A DNA stretch of 64,000 bases from Mucilaginibacter sp. (lineage in GTDB: Bacteria > Bacteroidota > Bacteroidia > Sphingobacteriales > Sphingobacteriaceae). Positions 46,957-54,838 of this stretch are shown piece after piece. The notes under the pieces were generated by a model, which saw only the letters and a list, made by a program, of their open reading frames with translations, was not told the origin of the DNA and ran no database searches. The stretch is taken from the NCBI GenBank assembly GCA_030445275.1, contig JAUCSE010000053.1:152054-216053 (forward strand). Reading direction: 5' to 3'. The first letter of the stretch is position 1, and each line of letters opens with the position of its first letter. The translations under genes were made by a program, and so were the position numbers.

Positions 46957-46988
46957 AAAGCAGCAAAAATATTGCTCTTTGCTGCTTT
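46957..46988 (-). terminator. terminator of the APCDD1-like gene
   Basis: A perfect 11-bp stem (AAAGCAGCAAA and TTTGCTGCTTT) with a 10-nt loop. On the minus strand it runs into TTTTTT. It lies about 30 bp past the stop at 47017. Confidence 0.75.
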
Positions 46989-47016
46989 AATTTCTCTGAT
47001 CTTACTTATTAACCCG

Positions 47017-47586
47017 TTATTGCCTGATCAGCGGAACCTGTAAGTTTGTTGGCCGGTTTTCCGACTTGTCAAAAGCACGGCCATCAACGTTTTTACTGCC
47101 ATTAAAAAACAAATCGTTGTAGATATAAATCAGGTCATAATCAATATAAATTTGCCCTTCTGAAAGGCCAAACGCGGGGAATGCCTTACCTTTCACATCT
47201 TGCGTAACATTTACTTCCCATTTATTCAAACCCTTGCCAGGTACCTGGTTCACCGCATCTGCAAATCCCTGATGCAATGGTGTTACCTCATAAGCTTCAT
47301 CAGCAACATAGTCAACTTTTTGAGCACCCGGTGCAATGGGATGATCACCTTGCCATAGGTTATGCCCTTTAATAACAATTTTCACCAATGGTACTTTTCC
47401 GTTGGAGTCGGCGTAATTGATAACTGTACATTCAAATTTGTCATCAGCCCAATACTTAAAAACCCTGGAAAGATAAAATGGTTGAATTTTTCCGTTTGCT
47501 GCCGCACTGATGCTTGGCCTGAGTTCGGTGGTAATACTTACCCACTCGCCACCTTGTATAAACTGTTTGATTTGCGCTACTGTCAT
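47017..47586 (-). CDS. APCDD1-domain-like protein, function unknown
   Basis: The 189-aa product lacks an obvious signal peptide. GEWVSITTELRP near the start, FYLSRVFKYWADDKFECTV, then VIKGH and VDYVADEAYEVTPL follow the pattern of the APCDD1 domain (known mainly from animal Wnt-inhibitory membrane proteins). The pattern is a G-W-V-S...E-R-P opening, an L-x-R-x-F strand and a late VTP-L. The assignment is from memory and lacks a profile search. It is divergent from the HxlR regulator at 47680 and is probably controlled by it. Confidence 0.5.
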   Translation of the reverse strand: MTVAQIKQFIQGGEWVSITTELRPSISAAANGKIQPFYLSRVFKYWADDKFECTVINYADSNGKVPLVKIVIKGHNLWQGDHPIAPGAQKVDYVADEAYEVTPLHQGFADAVNQVPGKGLNKWEVNVTQDVKGKAFPAFGLSEGQIYIDYDLIYIYNDLFFNGSKNVDGRAFDKSENRPTNLQVPLIRQ

Positions 47587-47617
47587 TGCTTTTTGTTTTT
47601 GATGATAGTAAAGTTGT

Positions 47618-47625
47618 TATCTTTG
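47618..47625 (+). promoter_or_regulatory. predicted -7 box of the HxlR gene
   Basis: TATCTTTG is a perfect match to TAnnTTTG, about 55 nt before the start at 47680. No -33 TTG is found at the ideal spacing, although T-rich TTTTTG lies 16 nt upstream. Confidence 0.35.
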
Positions 47626-47679
47626 TCTATAAAATACAAGTAGTCTGCTTTTACTGCTATAGTACATTTTTTTAGACTA

Positions 47680-48018
47680 ATGGAAAATACAAGAAAAAAC
47701 AAAGATTTTAACCCCAACAATTGTCCGGTTACGCATTGTATGAACATTATTGGCGGAAAATGGAAAATCCTGATCATTTATGCCATCAGCAAAAAATGTA
47801 ATCGTTTCAGCATGCTACAAAGAGCAATACCCGTCATAAGCAAACAAATGCTGGTTAACCAACTAAGAGAATTGGAGGAGGATAAAATTATTGAACGAAC
47901 CATTTACGCAGAAATACCACCCAGGGTAGAGTACAAGGTCACAGCACATGGCCAATCGCTTATAGCCGTTTTGCAGGATTGGGGTATGAAGGATTTAAAA
48001 ATTTCGGCGAAGCAATAA
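47680..48018 (+). CDS. HxlR-family transcriptional regulator
   Basis: The 112-aa product is a winged HTH of the HxlR/DUF24 type: NCPVTHCMNIIGGKWKILIIYAI with the conserved N-terminal Cys, then RFSMLQRAIPVISKQMLVNQLRELEEDKIIER and a wing ending PPRVEYKVT. In this family the Cys often senses electrophiles or quinones. It is divergent from the APCDD1-like gene and convergent with an Old Yellow Enzyme gene, a typical electrophile-response context. Confidence 0.9.
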   Translation: MENTRKNKDFNPNNCPVTHCMNIIGGKWKILIIYAISKKCNRFSMLQRAIPVISKQMLVNQLRELEEDKIIERTIYAEIPPRVEYKVTAHGQSLIAVLQDWGMKDLKISAKQ

Positions 48019-48044
48019 TGCCGGGCAAAATTATCGCCCGGCAT
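48018..48044. terminator. bidirectional hairpin between convergent hxlR and OYE genes
   Basis: Perfect 9-bp stem ATGCCGGGC and GCCCGGCAT with a 9-nt loop, placed in the 33-bp space between two convergent stops. There is no long T run on either side. Confidence 0.55.
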
Positions 48045-48051
48045 CAACTTA

Positions 48052-49188
48052 TTAAGCGGTAACCTGTTCCTGGTAAACGGGGTAATCATTATATCCGCGT
48101 TCATCACCCCCATAAAAAGTTTCACGGTCATAAGGGTATAGCGGAAGATCATTCCTCAAGCGTTTTACCAGATCGGGATTGGAAACAAAATAACGACCAA
48201 AGGCAACCAGGTCAGCATCACCTCTTTCAATAATGGCTTCTGCATCTTCCCGCTCAAATCCGCCTGCGGCAATGAGGGTACCTTTAAATATTTTACGCAA
48301 ATGTGCCGATGCTACAGGCTCCAGGCCCTCTGCCTCCAGGAAACTGCCTTTAATACGCGGCTCAATTATATGCAGATAAGCAAGTCCGAATTTATTGAGT
48401 TGTTCGGCGGCATAACTGAATAACGCTATCGGATCACTATCATGCATTGAACCAAATGTACCACTTGGGCCTAAGCGTACCCCTACCCGCTGGCCCCCCC
48501 ATACGGCTACTATGTTTTCAACCACCTCCAACAGGAAACGGGCCCTGTTTTCAATCGGACCACCATAAACGTCTGTTCTTTGGTTTGAACCATCTTGTAA
48601 AAACTGGTCAACCAGGTAACCGTTTGCTCCGTGAAGCTCAACACCATCAAAGCCTGCTGTTTTGGCCAGCTCTGCGGCTTTACGGAAATCATTAACAATG
48701 GCGTGGATCTCTCCAATCTCCAGTGCCCGGTTAAGTGTAGCCGTTGTCCAGCCGGTAGGTGTATATACATGATCCTCGTGTTCAACTACCGAGGGACCAA
48801 CCGGCAACCCACCATCAGGCTGCAGATCAATATGCGATTCGCGACCTGAATGGAAAAGCTGCAGGAATATGACCCCACCTTTGGCATGTACAGCATCTGT
48901 AACTCTTTTCCATCCCTCGGCCTGTTCCCGGGTATAAATGCCGGGAGCACCATAATAACCATGGCCGGTAGGTGAAATTACTGTTGCTTCGGCCACAATA
49001 TAGCCGCCCTCGGTTGCCCGTTGCACATAATGCTCAACCATCAGATCATTAGGGATATTATCTTTTATGGTACGCATGCGGGTAAGCGGTGCCATAACCA
49101 CCCGGTGCGTTAATTGATATGGGCCAACTTTTACAGGCGAAAACAGTTTTAAACTGCCTGCCTGTTCTGTTGTTACTTGAGTTTTCAT
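48052..49188 (-). CDS. Old Yellow Enzyme family alkene reductase (NemA-like)
   Basis: The 378-aa FMN enzyme has LFSPVKVGPYQLTHRVVMAPLTRMR, VIFLQLFHSGRESH, HGANGYLVDQFLQ with substrate-binding His186 and Asn189, and DVYGGPIENRARFLLEV. Such enzymes reduce activated C=C bonds (enones, maleimides, nitro compounds) with NAD(P)H. The gene follows the SDR gene by 35 bp in the same direction, so they form an operon likely induced by reactive electrophiles. Confidence 0.93.
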   Translation of the reverse strand: MKTQVTTEQAGSLKLFSPVKVGPYQLTHRVVMAPLTRMRTIKDNIPNDLMVEHYVQRATEGGYIVAEATVISPTGHGYYGAPGIYTREQAEGWKRVTDAVHAKGGVIFLQLFHSGRESHIDLQPDGGLPVGPSVVEHEDHVYTPTGWTTATLNRALEIGEIHAIVNDFRKAAELAKTAGFDGVELHGANGYLVDQFLQDGSNQRTDVYGGPIENRARFLLEVVENIVAVWGGQRVGVRLGPSGTFGSMHDSDPIALFSYAAEQLNKFGLAYLHIIEPRIKGSFLEAEGLEPVASAHLRKIFKGTLIAAGGFEREDAEAIIERGDADLVAFGRYFVSNPDLVKRLRNDLPLYPYDRETFYGGDERGYNDYPVYQEQVTA

Positions 49189-49223
49189 TTAATGATGATT
49201 ACTTATAAGGGCTTCTTACTGGC

Positions 49224-50003
49224 TTAGGCTAAAAAACCTCCGTCAATAACTATTGACTGACCGGTTAAAAAAGGTGATTTATTGGAACCCAGGAATACAA
49301 TAGCTTGGGCCACTTCTTCTGGTAAACCAACACGCTGGGCCGGTATTTTTGCTATCAAATGGCTCTTATTTTCTTCGTTCCCGGTAAAGCGGCTCAGCAT
49401 GCCGGTTTCTATAGGCCCCGGAGCTATGGCATTAACCTGGATACCTGATGCGGCAACCTCAATAGCAGCCGATTTGGTAAGCCCTTCAACTGCGTGTTTG
49501 CTTGCTGTATAAACCGAGGCTCCCGCAAAGCCCTTATACCCAACTATAGAACTTACATTGATGATGCTGCCTGAGCCTTGTTCTTGCATTACGCGCAGTT
49601 CATGCTTCATGCTCAGCAATACGCCAAGCACGTTGGTATCAAACGTTTCCGCATAGCTTTCGGCAGTTTGATCAATCACCAAACCAGGCGTTCCTTCTGT
49701 GCCGGCATTGTTTACAGCCACATCAAGACGACCAAATCTGGTCACGGTTTGATCTATCAGTTTTTTGACATCATTTTCATGACGAACATCCGCCTGTATA
49801 AATTCGGCTTCGGTGCCTGTATTACGTATCTCAGTAGCCAAAGCCTGTCCTTCTTTTTCTCGACGACCCGATACCACCACGCGTGCCCCTTCGGCTGCAA
49901 AGGCTAAAGCTGTTGCGCGTCCAATCCCGGCCAAAGCGCCGGTAACCAATACTACACTTTCTGATAACGTACGATGACTGTTTGATTTTATTTGATTTTC
50001 CAT
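49224..50003 (-). CDS. short-chain dehydrogenase/reductase
   Basis: The 259-aa classical SDR has the NAD(P)-binding TGALAGIGRA (21-30), NNAG (98-101) and the catalytic Ser141/142, Tyr155 and Lys159 (VYTASK). SGRR after the second strand favours NADP(H). Specificity is unknown. It is the first gene of the SDR-OYE operon, and its upstream region carries palindromic ATATTTCGATAT-type sites next to an ArsR-type gene. Confidence 0.92.
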   Translation of the reverse strand: MENQIKSNSHRTLSESVVLVTGALAGIGRATALAFAAEGARVVVSGRREKEGQALATEIRNTGTEAEFIQADVRHENDVKKLIDQTVTRFGRLDVAVNNAGTEGTPGLVIDQTAESYAETFDTNVLGVLLSMKHELRVMQEQGSGSIINVSSIVGYKGFAGASVYTASKHAVEGLTKSAAIEVAASGIQVNAIAPGPIETGMLSRFTGNEENKSHLIAKIPAQRVGLPEEVAQAIVFLGSNKSPFLTGQSIVIDGGFLA

Positions 50004-50041
50004 TTTATGATGATTTGATTGATATAATTATATTTATACAT

Positions 50042-50060
50042 TTAAATATTTCGATATATT
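50042..50060. promoter_or_regulatory. half-conserved ArsR-type site before SDR gene
   Basis: AAATATTTCGATATATTT shares ATATTTCGATAT with the perfect palindrome at 50165-50186. It lies about 40 bp upstream of the SDR start, in the position expected for repression. Confidence 0.5.
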
Positions 50061-50164
50061 TAATTAAAAAACAGACTTATTTCGGAACACTCATACTTTT
50101 ATACTAGTGTCTTTTTAGTTTTCGTCTATTTTTATTCCGGGTCAAAGGTAAATTCAAGTTTTCA

Positions 50165-50186
50165 CATATCGAAATATTTCGATATG
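50165..50186. promoter_or_regulatory. perfect 22-bp palindrome, probable ArsR operator
   Basis: The arm CATATCGAAAT is followed directly by its reverse complement ATTTCGATATG with no spacer. It lies between the SDR start and the ArsR stop. Symmetry and length fit a dimeric winged-helix regulator of the ArsR type. Confidence 0.6.
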
Positions 50187-50225
50187 TTTATTATCACTCA
50201 TTTGTCATTTGATTTGACAGAAATT

Positions 50226-50516
50226 TTAGAATTTAAAATTGTTCAGAAATTGAACGTAATCGTTAAATACTTCTTTATTGATCTTGTATTTGGCGTTACG
50301 GCCATCTTTTTCGGTCAAAAGCAGATCAGCATCTACCAGTTGGTTTACGTGGTGAGATATGGTGGATTGAGCCAGGTTAAACATATCAACAATGGTAGCA
50401 CACTGCATCCAATCCTGCTCCTGTTTAATCGCCTCCATTATTCTGATACGGTAGGGATCCCCCAGGGCTTTAGATATTTTTTCAACCTTTTTGATGTCAA
50501 ATTTCGTATTCATCAA
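50226..50516 (-). CDS. ArsR-family winged-helix regulator
   Basis: The 96-aa product has the ArsR HTH: ISKALGDPYRIRIMEAIKQ, then MFNLAQSTISHHVNQLVDADLL and EKDGRNAKYKINKE. No metal-binding CxCxxC is seen, although one Cys lies in MQCATIVD. It probably represses the SDR-OYE operon through the palindrome about 40 bp downstream. A related half-site (TATCGATATTTATT) near 50525 suggests autoregulation. The ligand is probably not a metal. Confidence 0.88.
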   Translation of the reverse strand: MMNTKFDIKKVEKISKALGDPYRIRIMEAIKQEQDWMQCATIVDMFNLAQSTISHHVNQLVDADLLLTEKDGRNAKYKINKEVFNDYVQFLNNFKF

Positions 50517-50590
50517 TGCAAACCTATCGATATTTATTCAATTTGCAATTAATCTTATTGATGCAAGCTTTATAACTACAATACTTTCTA

Positions 50591-51157
50591 TTATATATTT
50601 GAAAAACGACTCAGCGTTTCCCTGGACACCCCCAGGTAAGCCGCTATCATCCCTTTCGGAACACGTTGAAACAAGGCTGGATACTGAGTAAATAATTGTT
50701 TATAACGCGATTGGGCATCATCATTTAACAACGATAATACCCGTTGCTGTAAACCGATGTAACCCAGGCCGGTTTTTATCCTGAAAAAGTGTTCCATTTT
50801 GTGCGATCCTGCGCATAGTTTCTTTTTATTTTCATAAGATAAACTAAGCAGTTCCACATCTTCCAGGCAGTCAATATCAAAATTGGCCGGTATTTTATTA
50901 TGATAGGCCTGGTAATCGCTCACCCACCAGTTTTCCATAGCAAACTGTACAATATGCTCTTTACCCTGCGCATTAATATAAGCTGATTTTAGAAGCCCCT
51001 TGATCACAAAATACTCGTGCTCTACCGGGCTGCCTGCCTGAACCACAAACTGATGCTTTTTTAGGCGCCTGGTAGTAAAATGTGATAAAACATCATCAAA
51101 TTCTGCATCCGTTAAGGAAATGATCTCTTCAATATGTTGCCTTAAAACTTTACTCAT
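50591..51157 (-). CDS. Crp/Fnr-family transcriptional regulator
   Basis: The 188-aa product has a cyclic-nucleotide-binding-like beta-roll (KHQFVVQAGSPVEHEYFVIKGLLKSAY, about 33-115) and a short C-terminal HTH (GMIAAYLGVSRETLSRFSN). The conserved cNMP-binding Arg motif is not evident, as is common for the short Bacteroidota members. It is divergent from the DJ-1-like gene, and a CRP-like dyad lies between them. Confidence 0.88.
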   Translation of the reverse strand: MSKVLRQHIEEIISLTDAEFDDVLSHFTTRRLKKHQFVVQAGSPVEHEYFVIKGLLKSAYINAQGKEHIVQFAMENWWVSDYQAYHNKIPANFDIDCLEDVELLSLSYENKKKLCAGSHKMEHFFRIKTGLGYIGLQQRVLSLLNDDAQSRYKQLFTQYPALFQRVPKGMIAAYLGVSRETLSRFSNI

Positions 51158-51177
51158 GGTTACTAAATATTAATTGG

Positions 51178-51193
51178 TGTGATATACATCACT
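51178..51193. promoter_or_regulatory. CRP/FNR-like operator
   Basis: TGTGATATACATCACT fits TGTGA-N6-TCACa with one deviation. It lies about 20 bp before the Crp-type start and about 70 bp before the DJ-1-like gene, so one site may serve both. Confidence 0.5.
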
Positions 51194-51214
51194 ATAAACT
51201 TGTGATCTACCTCC

Positions 51215-51246
51215 TTGTATCCAAAGGCATTTTAGCCGCAATTTTG
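51215..51246 (+). promoter_or_regulatory. predicted promoter of the DJ-1-like gene
   Basis: TTG (51215-51217), 21 nt, then CAATTTTG (51239-51246), close to the TAnnTTTG -7 consensus. It lies 16 nt before the start at 51263. Confidence 0.45.
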
Positions 51247-51262
51247 AATAAAAATAACAGAC

Positions 51263-52072
51263 ATGAAAACTAAGATAAATCTTTTACTGATATTACTATC
51301 TACTTCCCTTTCCTTTCAGGGACATGCACAAACCAAAACAAATTTAACTAAACAAACCATGAATAAAACGCAATCAAAAAAAGTGCTTATTATAGTTACT
51401 TCCTTTAGCGAAATAAAAAGCACCGGCAAAAAAACGGGTACCTGGATAGAGGAATTTGCCACTCCTTACTACCTACTGACCGATCAAGGTATCGCAGTAA
51501 CCATTGCTTCGCCAAAAGGTGGCGTAGCCCCAATTGATCCAAAAAGCGCCCAGCCCGAATATAGTACAGCCTCCGTTAAGCGTTTTTACAGCGACGCTGC
51601 TGCACAGGAAAGGCTAAACCACACACTTACTTTGGATAAAGTTAATGCCAAAGACTATGATGCCATTTTTTACCCAGGCGGTCATGGCCCAATGTGGGAC
51701 TTGCCAGATAACAGTCTATCCATTAACCTTATTGAATCATTTTATGAGCAGGGAAAACCGGTTGCACTGGTATGTCATGCTCCTGCAGCATTAAAAAATG
51801 TGAAAGCTAAAAACGGCGAGCCATTAATAAAAGGGAAACAGGTATCGGCCTATAGCAACAGTGAAGAAATAGCCGGACAATCCACAGCCGAAACTCCATT
51901 TTCATTAGAAGGTATGCTGAAAGAAAAAGGCGCTAACTATGTAAAAGGCGAAGACTGGAAGGCCTATGCCATTGCCGATGGCAACCTAATCACCGGTCAA
52001 AATCCTGCCTCGGCACAATTAGTAGCCGAAAAGATTATTGCCTCATTAGCATTACCCCAGGCAAGTAAATAA
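51263..52072 (+). CDS. DJ-1/PfpI superfamily protein with signal peptide
   Basis: The 269-aa product has a signal peptide (ending GHAQ). A type-1 glutamine-amidotransferase-like domain follows: VLIIVTSF, GVAPIDPKSAQPEYS, YPGGHGPMWDLPDN and the nucleophile elbow LVCHAPAAL with Cys161. Relatives act as glyoxalase/deglycase-type or stress proteins. A periplasmic location and the Crp/electrophile-type neighbourhood point to carbonyl stress. The reaction is not proven by the sequence. Confidence 0.85.
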   Translation: MKTKINLLLILLSTSLSFQGHAQTKTNLTKQTMNKTQSKKVLIIVTSFSEIKSTGKKTGTWIEEFATPYYLLTDQGIAVTIASPKGGVAPIDPKSAQPEYSTASVKRFYSDAAAQERLNHTLTLDKVNAKDYDAIFYPGGHGPMWDLPDNSLSINLIESFYEQGKPVALVCHAPAALKNVKAKNGEPLIKGKQVSAYSNSEEIAGQSTAETPFSLEGMLKEKGANYVKGEDWKAYAIADGNLITGQNPASAQLVAEKIIASLALPQASK

Positions 52073-52078
52073 TAATTG

Positions 52079-52126
52079 ATAACCGCATCAGTACATGCCT
52101 TATGTAGTATGTATTGATGCGGTTAT
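52079..52126. terminator. bidirectional terminator between DJ-1-like and mocR genes
   Basis: A 12-bp stem ATAACCGCATCA and TGATGCGGTTAT has further pairing (GTACAT with ATGTAT) around the loop. It overlaps the end of the convergent MocR gene. Confidence 0.65.
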
Positions 52127-53584
52127 TTGACTAAGAATATCTACCGCCTGCTGCAGTTCTTTCTCTTTTAAAGAAGCAAAGCCAAACCGTATCCCGTTAT
52201 GTTTTTCGTTCTCACTGCTATGGTAGGCCGCACCCAGTAACATCAACCCTGCCGATGCTGCTTTTTGAATAATTGTGGCTAACGGATATTGTTCTTTAAA
52301 CTTTAACCACACGGCCATTCCACCCTGCGGTTTGCTAAAAGTAACAGCATGACTAAGCTGACCACTAAGCAGATCACAGATCAGATCACAACGCTGACTG
52401 TAACTTTTGTTTGATCTTTTGATATGACGGCTCAGGTCGCCATTGTTAATCAGTATAGCCAGCGCTTCCTCCATCAGCGTATCACCCCTCAGATCTATCA
52501 GTCGTTTTAAATTAATAGCCTGGGCAATAAAATTAGCCGGCCCGATCATATAACCTACACGGAACGAAGGTGCCAACAGTTTGGTGAACGAACCGATATA
52601 AATTACATTGCCACCATGATCCGCGCTGGCCAGCGGTAAAACAGGGCTGTTACGGTAATGGAAATCGTAGTCGTAATCATCCTCAATAACCGGCAGCTGA
52701 TACTGTTTAATGAGCTGCAGCAACCGGACACGCCGGGCCGAACTCATGGTTACCGTTGTGGGGTGATGATGATGCGGAATAATATAAAGCAACTTGATTT
52801 TGGTTTTCGATAAAACACGTTCTATCGCGTCAATATCCATGCCCTCAGCGTCTACCGGTGTACGGATCAGTTTAGCGCCCATTTGAGTAAATACAGCATC
52901 AGCAATAAAGTAACTCGGATCACTTACCAGTACCTTATCGCCGGGTTTCAGGATCAACGAGGCTGCGATATAAATAGCCATTTGCCCTCCCCTGGTAATT
53001 AAAATATGATCAGGAGATATATTCAAGCCTCTTGAATCATTTAAAAATGTACTAGTTGCCGCTTTTAAATTAGGCGTTCCGCCAAAATCACGCATGGCCA
53101 TTAACCTTTTCAAGTGAACGCCCTGCATTTGCTTGCGGTACTCGCGCATAATGAGATCAAAAGGTGCCAGATCTGCATCTGGGAAACCATCATTCACTAT
53201 AATCGTAGAACGGGTTATTTCCGGGTTTGCATCCATACCGGTTATGCCAGCCGCAAATGCAAACTTAGCGGGTGCCTGATACGGTTGATTTTGCCCGGCC
53301 AACTTAAACGATCTTGGTTTAATAACCGGCAAATCGATAGCAACGCGAATACCTTTACGGGGCAGGGCTTCTATCCAGTTTTGGGTAACTAATTCATCAT
53401 AAGCTGCAATGATTGTTTTGCGATGAACGCCGAGCAAACCGGCAAGCTCCCGTGTACTCGGCAAAAAAACTCCGGACTGTATCATTCCCTGCCTGATCAA
53501 ACCAGTCAGTTGCGTTGCAATTTGCCTGTAAATAGCAACCGGGCTATCCTTCTCAATAAGGATCAGTGTTTTAAATGGAAGCAT
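52100..53584 (-). CDS. MocR-family GntR/aminotransferase regulator
   Basis: I chose the start at 53584 (494 aa, MLPFKTLILIEKDSPVAIYRQ). A longer frame to 53659 would run through the operator. It has a GntR winged HTH (IYRQIATQLTGLIRQG, STRELAGLLGVHRKTIIAAYDELVTQ) and a fold-type I aminotransferase domain with the PLP-binding IGSFTK motif and DDYDYDFHYR. MocR proteins sense PLP or an amino-acid aldimine (for example GABA or taurine) and often activate the divergent gene. Here that is the DoxX gene at 53679. No pdx or gab genes are near, so the ligand is open. Confidence 0.9.
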   Translation of the reverse strand: MLPFKTLILIEKDSPVAIYRQIATQLTGLIRQGMIQSGVFLPSTRELAGLLGVHRKTIIAAYDELVTQNWIEALPRKGIRVAIDLPVIKPRSFKLAGQNQPYQAPAKFAFAAGITGMDANPEITRSTIIVNDGFPDADLAPFDLIMREYRKQMQGVHLKRLMAMRDFGGTPNLKAATSTFLNDSRGLNISPDHILITRGGQMAIYIAASLILKPGDKVLVSDPSYFIADAVFTQMGAKLIRTPVDAEGMDIDAIERVLSKTKIKLLYIIPHHHHPTTVTMSSARRVRLLQLIKQYQLPVIEDDYDYDFHYRNSPVLPLASADHGGNVIYIGSFTKLLAPSFRVGYMIGPANFIAQAINLKRLIDLRGDTLMEEALAILINNGDLSRHIKRSNKSYSQRCDLICDLLSGQLSHAVTFSKPQGGMAVWLKFKEQYPLATIIQKAASAGLMLLGAAYHSSENEKHNGIRFGFASLKEKELQQAVDILSQITASIHTT

Positions 53585-53593
53585 CTTAACAAA

Positions 53594-53638
53594 CTGGACT
53601 ATATCAATAAAATTATCTGGTATCCAAATATAGTCCAG
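53594..53638. promoter_or_regulatory. MocR operator (inverted repeat with an internal half-site)
   Basis: CTGGACTATAT (53594-53604) and its exact reverse complement ATATAGTCCAG (53628-53638) are 23 bp apart. A third half-like CTGGTATC lies at 53617-53624. The mix of direct and inverted half-sites is typical of MocR operators. It ends 8 bp before the DoxX -7 box. Confidence 0.65.
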
Positions 53639-53646
53639 ATGAGCCG

Positions 53647-53654
53647 TAATTTTG
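53647..53654 (+). promoter_or_regulatory. -7 box of the doxX promoter
   Basis: TAATTTTG is a perfect TAnnTTTG, 24 nt before the start at 53679. The normal -33 TTG is absent because the MocR operator covers that position, which suggests activation by MocR. Confidence 0.6.
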
Positions 53655-53678
53655 AACAATTAATTAAACATATTTATC

Positions 53679-54128
53679 ATGATTAATGCATCAAGAGTAC
53701 CACAGTTATTTCTTCGCTTAGCGTTGGGCATTGGTTTTATCCTGCCGGTAATGGACCGGTTAGGCTGGCTTGGCCCGGCAGGTCAGCATTTTACGGCCTG
53801 GGGTAACTGGGCCAATTTTGTAACTTATACCAATATGCTGGTTCCTTTTCTGCATAAGTCATTAGCCGGTGTGGTGGCTTTACTGGCTACCATTGCGGAG
53901 ATGCTGTTTGGTATTTTGCTGATCATCGGATACAGAACAAAGTTAATGGCGCTGGGCAGCTTTATACTTACGCTAACCTTTGGTTTGTGTATGGCTATAT
54001 TTTTAGGCCCCAGGACACCTTTTAATTATTCTGTTTTTGCTGATAGTGCAGCCGCGCTTTTACTGGCAACCGTTCCGGTTTATCAATGGAGTATTGATCA
54101 TTATTTATCAAAAGGGCTTAAACACTAA
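53679..54128 (+). CDS. DoxX-family inner membrane protein
   Basis: The 149-aa product has four hydrophobic helices: FLRLALGIGFILPVMDRLGWLG, GVVALLATIAEMLFGILLIIGY, MALGSFILTLTFGLCMAIFLG and DSAAALLLATVPVY. DoxX proteins are linked to quinone or thiosulfate redox chemistry and oxidative stress, with no single defined reaction. It is divergent from the MocR gene and likely activated by it. The GNAT gene follows after 11 bp. Confidence 0.88.
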   Translation: MINASRVPQLFLRLALGIGFILPVMDRLGWLGPAGQHFTAWGNWANFVTYTNMLVPFLHKSLAGVVALLATIAEMLFGILLIIGYRTKLMALGSFILTLTFGLCMAIFLGPRTPFNYSVFADSAAALLLATVPVYQWSIDHYLSKGLKH

Positions 54129-54139
54129 TATAATACCCC

Positions 54140-54592
54140 ATGATTATCAATTACAGTACAATAAATATACAAACGGTTAAAACAACAACCGACATCGTTT
54201 TTTGCCGTGATGTTTTAACAGGATTACGCCCAGACCTGGATATGAACACTTTTGTATCCCAAATTATTGAAATGATGAAAGAAGGCTACCAACTGCTTTA
54301 TATTGTTGATGATAATAGTAAAAAAGCAGTCAGTTTTATCGGTTTCAGGAGTTTACAAATGTTGCGTACTGGCAAGGTCATTTATATTGATGATCTTTTT
54401 ACCCTGCCTAAATACCGGGGTCACGGTTATGCCCGCGCCTTACTTAACCATGTGCACCAGCAGGCCACAGAAAACGGGATAAAAAGCGTTCACCTGGATA
54501 GCGGTTATAACAGACATGATGCCCACAGGCTATATTTAAATAAAGGCTACACCTTAGAATGCCTGCACTTTGTCAAAAATTTACAGCACTAA
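54140..54592 (+). CDS. GNAT-family N-acetyltransferase
   Basis: The 150-aa product has the GNAT acetyl-CoA loop KYRGHGYARALL (motif A, R/Q-x-x-G-x-G/A) with VIYIDDLFTLPKYRG before it and HLDSGYNRHDAHRLYLNKGY after it. It transfers an acetyl group to a small molecule or amine. It probably shares the DoxX transcript and ends at the terminator at 54634. Confidence 0.88.
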   Translation: MIINYSTINIQTVKTTTDIVFCRDVLTGLRPDLDMNTFVSQIIEMMKEGYQLLYIVDDNSKKAVSFIGFRSLQMLRTGKVIYIDDLFTLPKYRGHGYARALLNHVHQQATENGIKSVHLDSGYNRHDAHRLYLNKGYTLECLHFVKNLQH

Positions 54593-54633
54593 ATTTTATT
54601 ACGACTACTAATTTTAATTATTCTTTTGTTTGT

Positions 54634-54668
54634 AAGACTGGCAGGGATTTCCTTGCCTGTCTTTTTTT
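54634..54668 (+). terminator. rho-independent terminator of doxX-GNAT
   Basis: AGACTGGCAGGG pairs with CCTTGCCTGTCT over 12 positions (one mismatch, one wobble) and is followed by TTTTTTT. Confidence 0.8.
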
Positions 54669-54838
54669 ATGGGCCGTCAAAAAGTCGGGTTTGTACAAAA
54701 ACAGGTGGTGTTTGTGAAATGTATCTGAGGGAGATAAAAGTAATTTTGGTCAATTATAAATCAGCATAAATTTTGTAGCACAAAGCTGCATCAGTTACCA
54801 TTTCACCAATACCGCTTATAAGCCCTTACCTGCAAATA

